Positions 11,535 to 23,135 of a stretch of DNA of 64,000 bases are shown here, piece after piece. This DNA comes from Maniola hyperantus (lineage: Eukaryota > Arthropoda > Insecta > Lepidoptera > Nymphalidae), in NCBI RefSeq assembly GCF_902806685.2, contig NC_048545.1, positions 5,815,852 through 5,879,851 on the forward strand, in the 5' to 3' direction. Both the position numbers and the translations under genes were made by a program. Below the pieces are notes generated by a model that was given only the letters and a program-made list of their open reading frames with translations, made no database searches and was not told the DNA's origin. Each line of letters opens with the position of its first letter. Position 1 is the stretch's first letter.

Positions 11535-11647
11535 TACATATCAAAAATTGCGGAACCGGCAGGATTCGAACCTGCTTCGTCTTCTGCGTCGTCGAACCCA
11601 GAAGACGCAGGTTCGAATCCTGCCGGTTCCGCAATTTTTGATATGTA
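11535..11647. repeat. Perfect 41-bp inverted repeat built from a tRNA-like 3' half
   Basis: Arms 11535-11575 and 11607-11647 are exact complements, with an inner 8-bp stem (GTCTTCTG/CAGAAGAC). The right arm contains GGTTCGAATCC at 11610-11620, an exact B-box/T-arm consensus, flanked by the T-stem GCAGG/CCTGC and an acceptor-like CGGTTCCGC. No A-box or full cloverleaf, so not a functional tRNA. Confidence 0.85.
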
Positions 11648-11850
11648 CCTATTTAAAATTATTTAGAAATTTCCTTGAAGTGTACCTACCTAGGTAAAAA
11701 CACTATAATAAAAATTATAAAAAAACATCATACCGTTTCCGAGTTAGTCTGCTTTCATGTTTAGGTGAGGTGAGATTAGAGGTGCAGGAATAAGTATTAA
11801 AAAGTAAGGTATGAAAAATCGACTCCACCTAATTAATGATTTAAGACATT

Positions 11851-12011
11851 GGGGCCGATTCTCTTGTACACAATCTCTAAACTAAACCAAATTAACAGGT
11901 CTAAATCTAGTGCTATCCTTTTCCGCAAGCAACATCATGTAAGGGATAGCAATATATTTAGAGGTGTCATTTTAGTTAAGTTTAGAGATTGTGTACAAGA
12001 GAATCGGCCCC
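11851..12011. mobile_element. MITE family G, copy 1
   Basis: 161 bp with about 37-bp inverted ends: GGGGCCGATTCTCTTGTAC and CACAATCTCTAAACTAAA, complemented on the right. Core carries CTATCCTTTTCCGCAAGC. Copies at 47965 and 63258. The reading frame at 11849-12055 is only this element. Confidence 0.85.
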
Positions 12012-12241
12012 AATACCTACCTATTATTAAGCTTAGAAGCAACATTTTTATGTAAAAAAAATACCTATCTCCATTGTTCTTGTTACATTATACCCTAAGA
12101 GCTGCTCCACAATATTATGTTATTAAAAATATTTTTGTCTGCAGCATAAACGCAGGTCCAGAGGTAGGTAATTTATTGAATTTCAAACAGCACCACTGGT
12201 GAACTTTGTAGTTGTACCTACGCCTCAGGTTTACTATATCT

Positions 12242-12366
12242 TTTAACTAATTTCTTCCCTGCCATTGTTGCCAATTAAGTAAGCATTTTCAGCAACCTTT
12301 TAACCAAATCCCATTTCTCTGTAGAAATGCCTGATTGGCAACACTACTAGGGAAGAAGTTAGGTAA
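12242..12366. mobile_element. Short palindromic MITE
   Basis: TTTAACTAATTTCTTCCCTG and GTTGCCAATTA on the left are mirrored by TGATTGGCAACA and GGGAAGAAGTTAGG on the right. About 125 bp; no second copy seen. Confidence 0.65.
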
Positions 12367-12528
12367 GAAATGCTAAATTGACAACTGTGCAGTGAGGTTA
12401 AGTCCAATTTACGGGGCATTGTTGCTCTAGTAACATAATAACTCTATGGGAAAAAGTTATATAAAATGTAAAAAATTAAGAGTAATATTTCAATGTATGA
12501 GTGTTTGTATTTTGTTCTTTTTTTGCAG

Positions 12529-12725
12529 GATGATGTCAAAGGATCAAGTATCGCGGTGGTCCGAAGGCTGGTCGCGATGCGAACACCGCACGGGGCGGAG
12601 ACTGCGCATCTCATATTAAACTCGCATAATAATTTATTCAAAATTAATTGTGTGAAAACACTACAATATCACTTATCGGTAACTCTGCATGGACGATAAA
12701 ATAAAACGTTATTTCAACTACTTAA
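12529..12725 (+). ncRNA. Candidate 3' exon of an unknown plus-strand transcript
   Basis: A strong acceptor TTCTTTTTTTGCAG ends at 12528. The sequence after it is GC-richer than its surroundings for about 90 bp, then an AATAAA lies at 12700-12705. A frame runs from the acceptor to a stop at about 12699 (begins DDVKGSSIAVVRRL) with no recognised domain. It would be antisense to Ubx. Could be a lncRNA, a small coding exon, or chance. Confidence 0.3.
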
Positions 12726-12999
12726 ACAGCTTTTAAATGGTGATAGAGAGCAATAACTGTTAATTTCAATTTGTATTGTTAGATATTATGTTTTATGCTT
12801 TATTATTCATTAAAGTTTTCGTTTTTTATGATTGAGTGAAAGTTTGAATGCGGGGAAAGTGTTCAATAGGAACACCGTGAGATCTCATACCTATCTACGG
12901 TTTAAACGACGCGACGGAAGCGATGACGTAGATTACTTAACCAAGCATAAAACAGGGGGCTTCCAGCATCAAAGCTTGAAACATCGACTTTTCCATTGA

Positions 13000-13201
13000 T
13001 CTATATATTATATAAAAGGAAAAGTTGATTGACTGACTGACTGATCTATCAACGCACAGCTGTTACTACTGGACGAATAGCTATTATGACGTAGACATCC
13101 GCTAAGAAAGAATTTTTGAAAATGCAAGCCCTTATGGGGTAAAATAGAGGTTCAAAATTTTCAGTGCAGTCCACGCGGATGAATTCGCGGTAATAAGCTA
13201 G
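13000..13201 (+). mobile_element. Helitron-like element, family B
   Basis: 5' TC after A, TATATAAAAGGAAAAG, GACTGACTGACTGATCTATC, AGGTTCAAAATTTTC, 3' CCACGCGGATGAATTCGCGG...AGCTAG. Here the base after CTAG is A, not T. Confidence 0.7.
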
Positions 13202-13327
13202 ATATAGAGAGCTAGATAGAATAACATAGATAAACGATTAAAACTCTAGGTAGGTACCTACCTACATCTATCTATAGATATGGTGTGGTTCTTTTTCACT
13301 ATTTTGGCTTGTGACTATCAAGCTACA

Positions 13328-13550
13328 CTAGCTGATGCCCGCGACTTTGTCCGCGTGGATTTAGGTTTTCAAAAATCCCATGAGAACTCTTTGATTTTCC
13401 GGAATAAAAAGTAGCCCACGTCACTCTCCAGGTCGTTAACTAAGTATAATATGATATATCCATGCAAAAATTCACGTCGATTCGCTCCGTTGCGGCGTGA
13501 TTGAAGGGCAAACCAACAAACAAGCACATTTCACATTTCAATATGGGCAG
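13328..13550 (-). mobile_element. Helitron-like element, family A, minus
   Basis: CTAGCTGATGCCCGCGAC followed by TTTGTCCGCGTGGATTTAGG is the inverted family A 3' end. It is followed by GAACTCTTTGATTTTCCGG, then a variant body with GATTCGCTCCGTTGCGGCG and AAACCAACAAACAAGC shared with the copies at 17632 and 60408. Confidence 0.7.
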
Positions 13551-14743
13551 TGATACCTAAGTATAGCTAGTGAGGAATGTAAGATATCCCAGAATTTGTC
13601 TCGGACCTTTCCTTGTCAAGAAGCTTTTCATATAAAATAAACTTTAATTCAAGTCTAAAATTGGTAACTTCCATGCATTCTAACCACTAGGAGGTCATCA
13701 TCATAAAATAATAATTTCAATATAATATTTCTGATACCTGGCCACAATGACGCCATAATAATCTTTTTTACCATCGCCCGTAATTTGAAATAGCGAGCGG
13801 GATTCAATATTCGGTTTATTCCATAAACTCCTAAAACTCTAACGTCTTAAGTCAACAAATCCTATAAAACCGAAATAAACCGATTGGCAACACCTTAAAG
13901 TCTATACTCCAATAAATAACGGCTGATTTATGAAAATTTATCATACTCTTGAGGCTTAATTTTGAAATGATCTCCTGCTTATTTTTGAAAGGTCTGAAGT
14001 GCATTATCAGTAACAATGGAATAGAGGCCTTATTCTTTACGTAATAGGTTGAATGAATGTGTTATTGCAGGCCGTATGGAAGACGTTTTTCGCCATGCAG
14101 TTGGAAGTGTGTCTGTGTATTGTTTTGATAAGCTGCGGAACGGGTTTGCGCGATTTATGACTGGTATGATTTAATGCGAATAAACTACTCGCTTTGCGCT
14201 TGCTGTATTGATAAATATCCTGTTTTTAGCACCGTCACCTATATTATGTTCTACAATGCTTTGATAGGACCTAGGCACCTATTGCTAAGCCATCTTTTTA
14301 AATTACTTCGTCTACATTACGCAACACCAACAGGTACCCAATAACCTAATGCTAAAATCTTTTTGAAATATCAAAATATTATGTTTCCCCGGCCCGTGAT
14401 TCCCGAGTTTCATACATTAAAATATGTAGACATGGTATAACAATGTCTGTGATTTACCAGATTTCTTTAAAAATGTAGTTCTCAAAAAGTTACACGGCTC
14501 AAAAAATTACACACAAAATATCTTTGTATTTGTATCTTTGAGCCGCTGTAACTTTGAAACTACACATTTTAAGGAAACCTAACAAACTACAGAGATAGAT
14601 ATTTATCTCTACTAGAACGTATCTACAAAATTTCATTGAGGTTGGCTAATTAATATGCAAATGAGACCTAAACTACTTTTGTATGATAAGCGCTGGGGAG
14701 CGCTCTCGGGTTACTTCTCTAAACCCGGAAAAATAATGGACTA

Positions 14744-15122
14744 AGAGCCAGCGCGTGCCATACCTTCGTTATTTTATAAAAGCTGAAAGTTTCTCTGGTT
14801 TCTTATCATGACAACCCCCATCCAGACACCCTTAATCTTTTAAACTGTAAGGGTGTCTGGCAGGGGGTTGCCACGACACTAAGTGTCTGGCAATAAATGA
14901 CGTAATTTCTAATACCTAAGTAAAGTACTATTCCAATGACGTAAGTCTAAATATAAAAAATTGACTTTATACTTTGACGTAGATTTTTTACACCTTTATT
15001 ACCTGTTATCTCCCAAAGTCACCATGATCCAAACAAACGTTCCTCTCAGTGTCGGGGACAATATACGCAGAGAAACTTTCAGCTTTCATCAAATGACGAA
15101 GGTCCGGCACGCACTGGCTGTC
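14744..15122. mobile_element. MITE family F, copy 2
   Basis: Same inverted ends as 3507-3892 (AGAGCCAGCGCGTGCCATACC left; TCCGGCACGCACTGGCT right) with an internal TAAGGGTGTCTGGC segment also inverted near 14822. About 380 bp. Confidence 0.8.
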
Positions 15123-15794
15123 TCTCTATAAGTAAGCCTTCCTATATCTACAGCCTACATCCTTCACATCGAAGTGTAGTTTCCCAGACAGGAGACACTT
15201 GCAAACATAAGTTTGCAAAATTCATAGTACTAGCTACTTGCTACTATGAATTTACCCTACAAGTATCGATTACTCATTGAATATGCACAGTTTTTCCTAC
15301 TCGTCGGTAATTGGATGATTATGTTGACAAGTACGCATAGCATCCGTTTTGCGCATCAATAAGTAATTTATTCGCTTCAATTAAATTATAATAGCGAACG
15401 GTGTGGGCTTGTTATTTCTAGATAGACAGCCCCGCTTCAGGCCAATAGGGACCTTGTAGAGCGGCGCCTGCGCACGGCTGCCTGCTGCGTTTTAGGTTGG
15501 CTCTACGTATGGGCTGATGTATGTACCAAAGTTGGCAAACACCGACCAGCTATGGGCATATCATTTACGTCCAAACAGTGCTCTCAACACCCACTAAAAG
15601 TTGACATATGCGGTAACAATACAAGGCTATTCAGAAAGGGGGTTTTAACTCAAAATGGGGCTGCTGTATAGGTAGGTACCTACTTGGGGTGCCAGCCTTG
15701 TGCTGGTCCTTTTGGATGCGTCCGAAGGAAACCGCAATATTCGAGCCGGTGTGCCCCTGTAACATGGCTAATAATTTTCTTCGGGATATTGTCT
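15123..15794. other. Unique intronic DNA, nothing assigned
   Basis: Contains a GC-richer patch at about 15425-15490. A direct or inverted ACTAGCTACTTGCTACTATG string at 15228. No coding domain. Confidence 0.35.
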
Positions 15795-15936
15795 GCTATA
15801 AGACCTACCTACCTACCAAATTTCATAATTAGGTCAACGGGAAGTACCTTGTAGGTTTCTTGACAGACAGACAGACAGACAACAAAGTGATCCTATAAGG
15901 GTTCCGTTTTTCTTTTGAGGTACGGAACCCTAAAAA
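15795..15936 (+). repeat. Dispersed repeat family C, 3' part
   Basis: Has the conserved 3' part of the family: CATAATTAGGTCAACGGGAAG, TAGGTTTCTTGACAGACAG, GTGATCCTATAAGGGTTCCG and GAGGTACGGAACCCTAAAAA. Confidence 0.7.
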
Positions 15937-16262
15937 ATGTGAGTTGTTACCTATCCACCGACTTTTAGTAGGTAGTGCGTTGCCGCGTTCCAACAAAATT
16001 CCATTTTCAAAAACAAGCAAAACAATTTACTCCGGCTATACCTATTACGAAATGATCCAGAACTATCACTATAAGACACGATTACAGAGCAAATTGTCCG
16101 TATTCGTTGTTTGTAATAAATCATGCGCAGTTAGTAGAGATTTGCGTGTCAACTGTTAAATTTATGGCCACAGCAAGGTCGGTCTTAGAACACACCGCAT
16201 TTTGCCTCTTTTGTCTGTGTTGTAAGCCTTCCCTTTTACTTTAATGATAAGTTGCTTTTAAA

Positions 16263-16608
16263 AATAAAAAACCAGTCAATACTCAATTGAGAGTTGGACT
16301 CGCACACGCAGGGTTCCGTACCATCGTGTAAGAAATAACACCTTTTTAATTATTTTTTGTGATGCAACCACAAATTCAAAATCTTCGGATTTTCCTTTTT
16401 TTTCTATGCTACTAACCTACCAAATTTTATGATTCTAGGTTAACGGGAACTGCCTACCCAATAGGTTTTGATTCCCTTGACGCGTCTTTAGGGACACGAC
16501 AGACAAACAGACAACGAAGTGATCCTATAAGGGTTCCGGAAGGGACGGATTATTTTTTCAAAATTTTAATCCAACGATAACTTTTTAGGACGTATGAAAC
16601 CCTAAAAA
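16263..16608 (+). repeat. Dispersed repeat family C
   Basis: From AAAAACCAGTCAATACTCAA through GCAGGGTTCCGTACCATCG to GAAACCCTAAAAAG. An additional perfect 17-bp inverted repeat (16573-16589 with 16601-16617) sits at the 3' end. Confidence 0.65.
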
Positions 16609-17631
16609 GTTATCGTTGAAACCTACTCAACCTATAGGTAGTCCAAATCGTGGGAACCCTTAAGAAAAGGAAATTGATAATATCCAAAAATAGGTAATTC
16701 CCTGGACGCGTGATCCCATACTGCTATCAAACACGCAATCCTGTTATAAAGACATTAATATGGCCAAATAGTACGCACATCATATCCGGTAATGGGGAGC
16801 TAGTATAATAATTTCTTGGTTATTTTAACGACATAGTTTATATGGGTATCTAACTATTTGTTTTAGTATAATTATGTGAATAAGTACCTACATATATCGG
16901 CGGAATTAAAATGTGATTGATTTTGAAATAAAGTTTATCGAAAAAAATATAAATAATACGAACCCTGAAAATTATACCTATGAATTGATTCAGTATAAGA
17001 AATTTTGTAGGGCTTGTTGGGGTTGTAAATTTAATCCCATCTTTAGAAGGGTGACAAAATATATATTAGTAGGTAAGTAGCTTTTATGGTTTTTGCAGGT
17101 GTCCCGTTCCAAGACTTTTTCTGATTTTCTTTCAAAAGTAAATATGAATTAAAGTCAAAGTCAAATGATTCATTCAAAATAGGTAATAAACTCTTTTTGA
17201 TAGACAGATGTTGGATATGTAGGTATTACTATGCAGGAATTAAATATGTAGGTATACCTAGGTCTATCAATGGGACAGGGTTTTGAATTGAAAAACAGCA
17301 CATAATTTTCTTTATTCCCATAAAAACTCACCATTATTCTAATACAAAGAAATTACATAAGTAGGTAATTACATATAGGTAGATAATTTAAGTACTTAAT
17401 TTATATTAGTAGGTAGGTACTAGGGACTATTATTGTACAAAATAATTTATAATTTATACTAAAATAGGTCGAATACTTAGTACTTACTAGTTACAGATTT
17501 AGCATTTTACACATTTCTTTCTTTTCTATTATTTCGTTAATGCCCGCCACACACGGACAGGTAAGTAGGTATCTATCTACCGTTAGTTCTTATCTAATAC
17601 AGCGTCTTATTTCCCTGGCCTTCAAATAGTC

Positions 17632-17835
17632 CTCGTCCACGTGGATTTAGGTTTTTAAAAATCCCGTGGGAACTCTTTAATTACCCGAGATAAAAAGAAG
17701 CCCTATGTCACTCTCCAGTTCTTTAACTATACCCATGCAAAAAATCATGTCAATCCATTGCTCCGTTGCAATGTGATTGAAGGACAAACCAATAAACCAA
17801 CAAATACCACTTTCGCACTTGCAATATGGGTAGTG
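17632..17835 (-). mobile_element. Helitron-like family A, minus, truncated
   Basis: CGTCCACGTGGATTTAGG, TCCCGTGGGAACTCTTTAATT, TATGTCACTCTCCAG, CCATTGCTCCGTTGCAATG and GAAGGACAAACCAATAAACC match copies at 13328 and 60408. The CTAG end is missing. Confidence 0.65.
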
Positions 17836-18081
17836 ACAAACCAACATTGTTCCTTCACAAAAATCTCTATTTATACCTAAGTACCTACTTATTTAGTGCA
17901 TAAAACAAAAATTACATTGCACATAAAACTTAGGAATAGCAAATACTAGTATTTTGTCTCGTCGCGTCGTGGGAGACAACAACTGTTACATCGCGCCATA
18001 AAATTTTTCCTTTTATTGTGTATTTCATTTCAACCCTTGAAACTTACAATAGCTCCTACTAAGGCCATGTTTACACTAGGC

Positions 18082-18125
18082 AACAATGTCTGGTGTCTAC
18101 TGGACAGTAGACACCAGACATTGTT
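18082..18125. repeat. Perfect 21-bp palindrome with 2-bp spacer
   Basis: 18082-18102 and 18105-18125 are exact complements around GA. The arm reads AACAATGTCTGGTGTCTAC plus TG. It directly precedes a SINE tail, and no other copy was noticed. Confidence 0.9.
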
Positions 18126-18163
18126 CACTGAACGAGACTTTACATTTTCAGATAAACCGTTTA

Positions 18164-18166
<3 letters not shown>

Positions 18167-18204
<38 letters not shown>

Positions 18205-18309
18205 GATCAACCCATCGCCGGCTCACTACAGAACACGGGTCTACTCTCAGAGTGGAAAGCGTTTTGGCTATATAGTCTACCACGCTGGCCAAGTGCGAAT
18301 TGGTAGACC
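18167..18309 (-). mobile_element. tRNA-derived SINE (family D), 3' part only
   Basis: A (CAT)n tail (His or Asp runs in translation) then CCCATCGCCGGCTCACTACAG and GTCTACCACGCTGGCC. The tRNA-like head is missing. Immediately followed by a family F MITE end. Confidence 0.75.
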
Positions 18310-18312
18310 TTT

Positions 18313-18343
18313 TATTAACGAAGGTCTGGCAAGCGCTGGCTCT
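18313..18343. mobile_element. Family F MITE terminal fragment
   Basis: ATTAACGAAGGTCTGGCAAG and CGCTGGCTCT match the right end of the copies at 3507 and 14744. Confidence 0.7.
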
Positions 18344-18706
18344 TAGTCCAACTATTGACACACTCAACAAAGCAAAGCTCAGAGGTGGGTTTGTAGGTCG
18401 ATAAATTATTATCTGATAGACCGTGTGTTATGTTATGTCATTGAGTGCACGTTTGGCTGCACGCAAGCAACTTTCATTTTATAGGTGCGAAACGTCACTA
18501 GCTCACCCTGCTACAGACTACAGTACGATAGTACCTACCTGCTTACCTATCTATCAATATCTACATCTATCTATCTATATCTACTTACCTACTATCCGAG
18601 ACAAACTCTACCAGTTGCTAAATTGAGTTCACGGGCGGATAGATCGGTAGGTTTACTTTTTTTGCAGATAAAACCCCTGGTATAAACATATTTTAAGAAA
18701 ATTCAT

Positions 18707-18887
18707 AAATGCGAAAGTGTGTCCGTTTCCCATGCAAACTATTTGATTTTCCGGGAAAAAAAATAACCTTAGTCCATCACGGGTATGCAAGCTATCTCAA
18801 TCCCAATCGTCAAAATTGGTTAAACGAATGGGTCATGAAAACTAGCAGACGGACAGACACACTTTCGCATTATAATATTAGTATGGA
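18707..18887. mobile_element. Family A Helitron-like fragments in inverted arrangement
   Basis: AAATGCGAAAGTGTGTCCG on the left and GGACAGACACACTTTCGCAT with TATAATATTAGTATGGA on the right are the same 5' end in opposite directions, enclosing ATTTGATTTTCCGGG and CAAAATTGGTTAAACGAATG blocks. Confidence 0.6.
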
Positions 18888-19687
18888 CAGCCTTTTTATT
18901 TAGTGACTGAAAACTGTAGGGCTGAAAGCACATTTCAATAAGGGTGTTAAAAATCCACTCAAATTACAAAAAAAGTAGTAAGTTAACTGTTTCGCCTAGA
19001 TGCTATAATATTCAAGGCTTACTTCCCGCATTTTATTAAGTGTTAAGGATGCGAGTGGTAACAATAAACGTTTCCAGTACTACATCCGGTCTCAGAGACC
19101 CCGAGCCAGGCGACATTACTCATAGCAAGACCATTGCGTAAGCTGGTACAACCTACAACGGATAACATAATGGGTATTTGTCTAGTTTAACCCTTGTTTA
19201 CCACTCGTTAACGTCTTGTCAAATTCAAATTATGGGGTCGTTCTGATCTTTAGCTCCTAATTAATTAACACTGCACGACCTACTCTTCGCATAGGGCTAA
19301 AAATTGGTTAAAAATTATTATGGGAACGCCAATATGTTCCCAACATTCGTACCAAATTTTAGCTCTATGTGAATGAATTATTGTAACCTTGAATTTATAT
19401 TTTGACCAGATAATTATAATAATAATTTATATCCCGTAGTGTGAAATAAGCTTAAGAATAGGAGCATAGAGATTAGCGACTAGTCATTATAAACTCGGTA
19501 AATCAAATTCCGGAAATATACGTCAAATCAATTAGAAAAAGGAAAAGTACCACAGAAAAATACTAGTTTTGCTAAATTAAAATAAATCATAGTTAGGTGC
19601 CTATCTAAGTTTTATTACGCACCTTGTACCTACCTACAAATTATGATACGTCATGTTAATCTTACCTACCGAATACAATTTGTGTAA
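18888..19687. other. Unique intronic DNA, nothing assigned
   Basis: No repeat family or gene recognised. A GC-richer patch lies at about 19065-19150. Confidence 0.35.
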
Positions 19688-20406
19688 AATAAAAAACCGG
19701 TCATGTGCGAATCAGACTCGCGCACTGAGAGTTCCGTAGTACAGTCGTATTTTATCGACATTTTGCACGATAAATCAAAAACTACTTACTAGATCTCGTT
19801 CAAACCAATTTTCTGTGGAAGTTTGCATGGTAATGTACATCATAGATTTTTTTAGTTTTATCATTCTCTTATTTTAGAAGTTACAGAGTGGACTCACAGT
19901 TTACCACTTTGCAAGTGTCTCTCGCGCAAACTATTCAGTTTAGAAAAAAATGTTATCAGAAACCTCAATATCATTTTTGAAGACCTATCCATAGATACGC
20001 ACGTATGGGTTTAATGAAAAAAAATTTTTGAGTTTCAGTTCTAAGTCGGGGGAACCCCAAGATTTATTGTTTTTTTCTTTTTTTGTTTAAAAATCTTAAT
20101 GCAGTTCACAGAATACATCTACTTACCAAGTTTCAACAGTACAGCTCTTATAGTTTCGGAGAAAAGTGGCTGTGACATACGGACGGACAGACAACACTTT
20201 TTAATTTTTTATTAATTTTCATGGCGAGCATTTTGAAATTTTTGTTATTTGATGTTATAGCGGCAATAGAAATACACATCTGTGAAAATTTAAACTCTCC
20301 AGTGTTACATTCACGAGATACAGCCTGCTGAAGGACGGACGGATGGACAACAGAGGTTTAGTACCTAATAGGGTCGGGTCACCCTTCAGATACGAAACCC
20401 TAAAAA
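19688..20406 (+). repeat. Dispersed repeat family C, long or composite copy
   Basis: Starts AAAAAACCGGTCATGTGCG and AGACTCGCGCACTGAGAG, includes TATTTTATCGACATTTTGCA, TTGTTATTTGATGTTATAGC and a GGACGGACGGATGGAC tract, and ends AGATACGAAACCCTAAAAA. About 719 bp, longer than the other copies. Confidence 0.6.
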
Positions 20407-21364
20407 TGTTACTTAAGCCGATGTAACGATATATATTTTATTGCTCTTTACTAATTAGGAACGTAAAAAAGTTTACAGCCCAAAATAGTCTTGAGTAGGT
20501 ATTCATATTCGTTGAGTTAAAAACGAGAAAGAGCTTAATTAAGCTGTATTATTTATTTTATTACTATATCATTACAGTTTCTTGCGGTAAGAATTTTAGA
20601 TTGTAATCAAAAAAGCAATTCGGAACATAAAAAACAATAGAACTGGGTTTCTATAGACCGCTTTCTATGCTTTTAGACGGAACGGATGATATATTATTAA
20701 GTACAAAATTTAAAAAAAAAACTAGAATTAGACAACCACGACTAGTTAGCACCATATCATTTTACTTGTATTTTTCTGTCTGTGCGTGCTAACCTTAAAA
20801 AGTGACAGTAGGTTAGGATTTTCTTCAAGGAGAAATAAATAAGTTATATTAATTAATTTCTTCAAAGAAATATGTACACGGATATCAGTAATAAAAATGA
20901 ATTAATTATTACGAAGTTACAGCAATTTCTATTAAATTGCCAATTTATAAAAATAAATAATTTAAAAATGTATGATAGTACAAAACAATTACGGGTTTTA
21001 ACAAGCACGCATCGCTGCGCCTAGCTAGAATATACTTATGCCTTACAAGGAAATTCATAAATTAATAAAAATGATAATTTTATTCCTAATTATACGAAGA
21101 CACTTATAGAGATTAGCATATTACAATGAATGTTTTGTGCGATAAACTATTTTTTGTCTCCAATATCAGGCGCATTTTTTAACTTTACCCTTTTCTAAGA
21201 TATTTTCACATGGAAATATTATTTTTAAGCTTAATAATGACCGTAAGACCGTATACACTTACACTAGGCATTTATATTATAATTGCTTTGTTTCAAACTT
21301 TCCTATACAGTGACTACAGTGATATCTACAGTGACTTATTAAACATTTCATTTACATCGACTTA
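20407..21364. other. AT-rich intronic DNA, nothing recognised
   Basis: No repeats or domains recognised. The frame at 21210-21398 is hydrophobic by composition and runs into a Helitron; not called a gene. Confidence 0.4.
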
Positions 21365-21612
21365 TCTAAATAGGTATATAAAAGGAAAAGATGACTGACT
21401 GACTGACTACCTAACTGTCTAACTGACTGACTGATATATCAGCGCACAGCTCAAACTACCTACTGGACGAATCAGGCTGAAATTCGGCATGTAGATAGCT
21501 ATTATGACACATCCGGTAAGAGAGGATTTTTGAAAATTCAACACCTAAGGGGGTGAAATAGGGGTTTGAAATTTTTGTGGTCCACGCGGACGAAGTCGCG
21601 AGCATAAGCTAG
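21365..21612 (+). mobile_element. Helitron-like element, family B, best-preserved ends
   Basis: A|TC start, TATATAAAAGGAAAAG, an enlarged GACTGACTGACTG/CTAACTGACTGACTG tract, CCTAAGGGGGTGAAATAGGG, then CCACGCGGACGAAGTCGCGA and AGCATAAGCTAG before T. 248 bp. Confidence 0.8.
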
Positions 21613-23135
21613 TTGTTCGATATTACCAATCGTGATATTTTTAAAAGGCAGCTATCGGTTTGTGATGTTCTAACTTTTGGTATGAATGATCACAGACTAA
21701 CAAACTGGAAACATATCACCACAAACTATCAGTATCTCAATTCTTAACTAATCACGTTATTGACATTATTATAATACCTATCTCGTCACGTTTAATAGGA
21801 CGCTTACCCACGTGGGTGCTTACTTTTTATTGGGTCCTTGAACTTGTAAACATTTTGGTCGGTCGATAATTCAGCCACGAACACACGCTGTCTCTGCTCT
21901 CTTGTTGTATTTACGAGGAAAGATCACTCATAATACCAGTTCTCTCTACGTTTTCTATTATGACGAAACTCCATTTTTTAACACATACCATGATGACTAA
22001 TTTTTAAATTGTAGGTATAGCACGTATAGATGAACGAAATAAATTCCAAAGCTAACTTTTCAAACTAGGAACAAAACTTTTAGTAAGCCATAATTAACTT
22101 TTTTGGTAAAAAATCCTCTTTTTTATCAAATTTTTATCCAGGTAAATTATCTACCTTAGTAGGTACATTCTTCTTATAAAACTTAAATAAGGTGGATATT
22201 TCTCATGTTCGCAATGTTGCAATCAATACTTGTATACCATACCGACGCTATTGAACGACTTCTGCCTTCGGGCCTCAAGAACGAGTTAACGGACTACGAA
22301 GATCTCGCAAATTGACGCTGTGTTTAACTACCTAGTGCTTATATTAAAATTATTTATGACTGCACTAAAAGGCGGTTGTGTTTTAATATTCCATAAATTA
22401 TTTATTAAGATTCCCGAATTTATAAAGTGAAATGATGGCCTGATAATGTAATATGAAATATCGATACTGTCCCAAAATTTAAACTCAGTGCAAACTCCTG
22501 AATACGGAAATCAATGTATTCTGTTCCAGTCCTAGCATGACCACTGGCTATCATATAATTTAGATATGCTTTAGGTACTATGACTTCAATATTTTGTTTG
22601 ACATTTTTATACTTATCCTGTTTTAAAATATTTATATTTACTCACTATACAAATAGTAGGTATAGATATTATATCGCTAGTGTAATATATCCTGCCTAGA
22701 TATCTACTAATATTTTTGTAGGTAGGTTTGAAAATATATTAAAAAATCAAAATGCCAAGAGCATTTACATTTTTTCTACATTAATTAATACAGGTTTTTT
22801 TTTGCATATTAAGTAGCTATGTATTTGATATCTTTTAAGATCACTTTCATGCAGTTTTATATTTCAAAACGAGGAACTGAACCGAAATTTGGTCTAATCT
22901 GCAAGTTTTAATTATGCTTGCATACTAATGTAGTATGAGGTAAAGCCCCAAGCATAACAATGGCAAATTGCTGATCTTTGACATCAGCGGGAACAATGGA
23001 GCGACGCGACTTGAGATTTATGACGTGCAGCGACTGTCGCGATTCAATAACACACGGTCAGGGCGACCCCACGACTGCATGACGCGTCCAAAGAACGGGA
23101 TCAGCGGGAGAGGGTTATTGAATTCTTACAACGCT
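21613..23135. other. Unique intronic DNA with a GC-richer patch
   Basis: Mostly AT-rich. The patch at about 22970-23110 (GGAGCGACGCGACTTGAG, GCATGACGCGTCC) stands out but has no recognised domain; the frame at 22968-23258 runs on into a family C repeat. Possible regulatory element. Confidence 0.35.

Noticed and set aside
11549..11632. Functional tRNA gene
   Set aside because: Has an exact B-box and T-arm but no A-box, D-arm or anticodon arm; the structure is a duplicated 3' half in inverted order.
18161..18370. His-rich and Asp-rich peptides
   Set aside because: Produced by translating the (CAT)n tail of a SINE; the same happens at 45800 and 53380.
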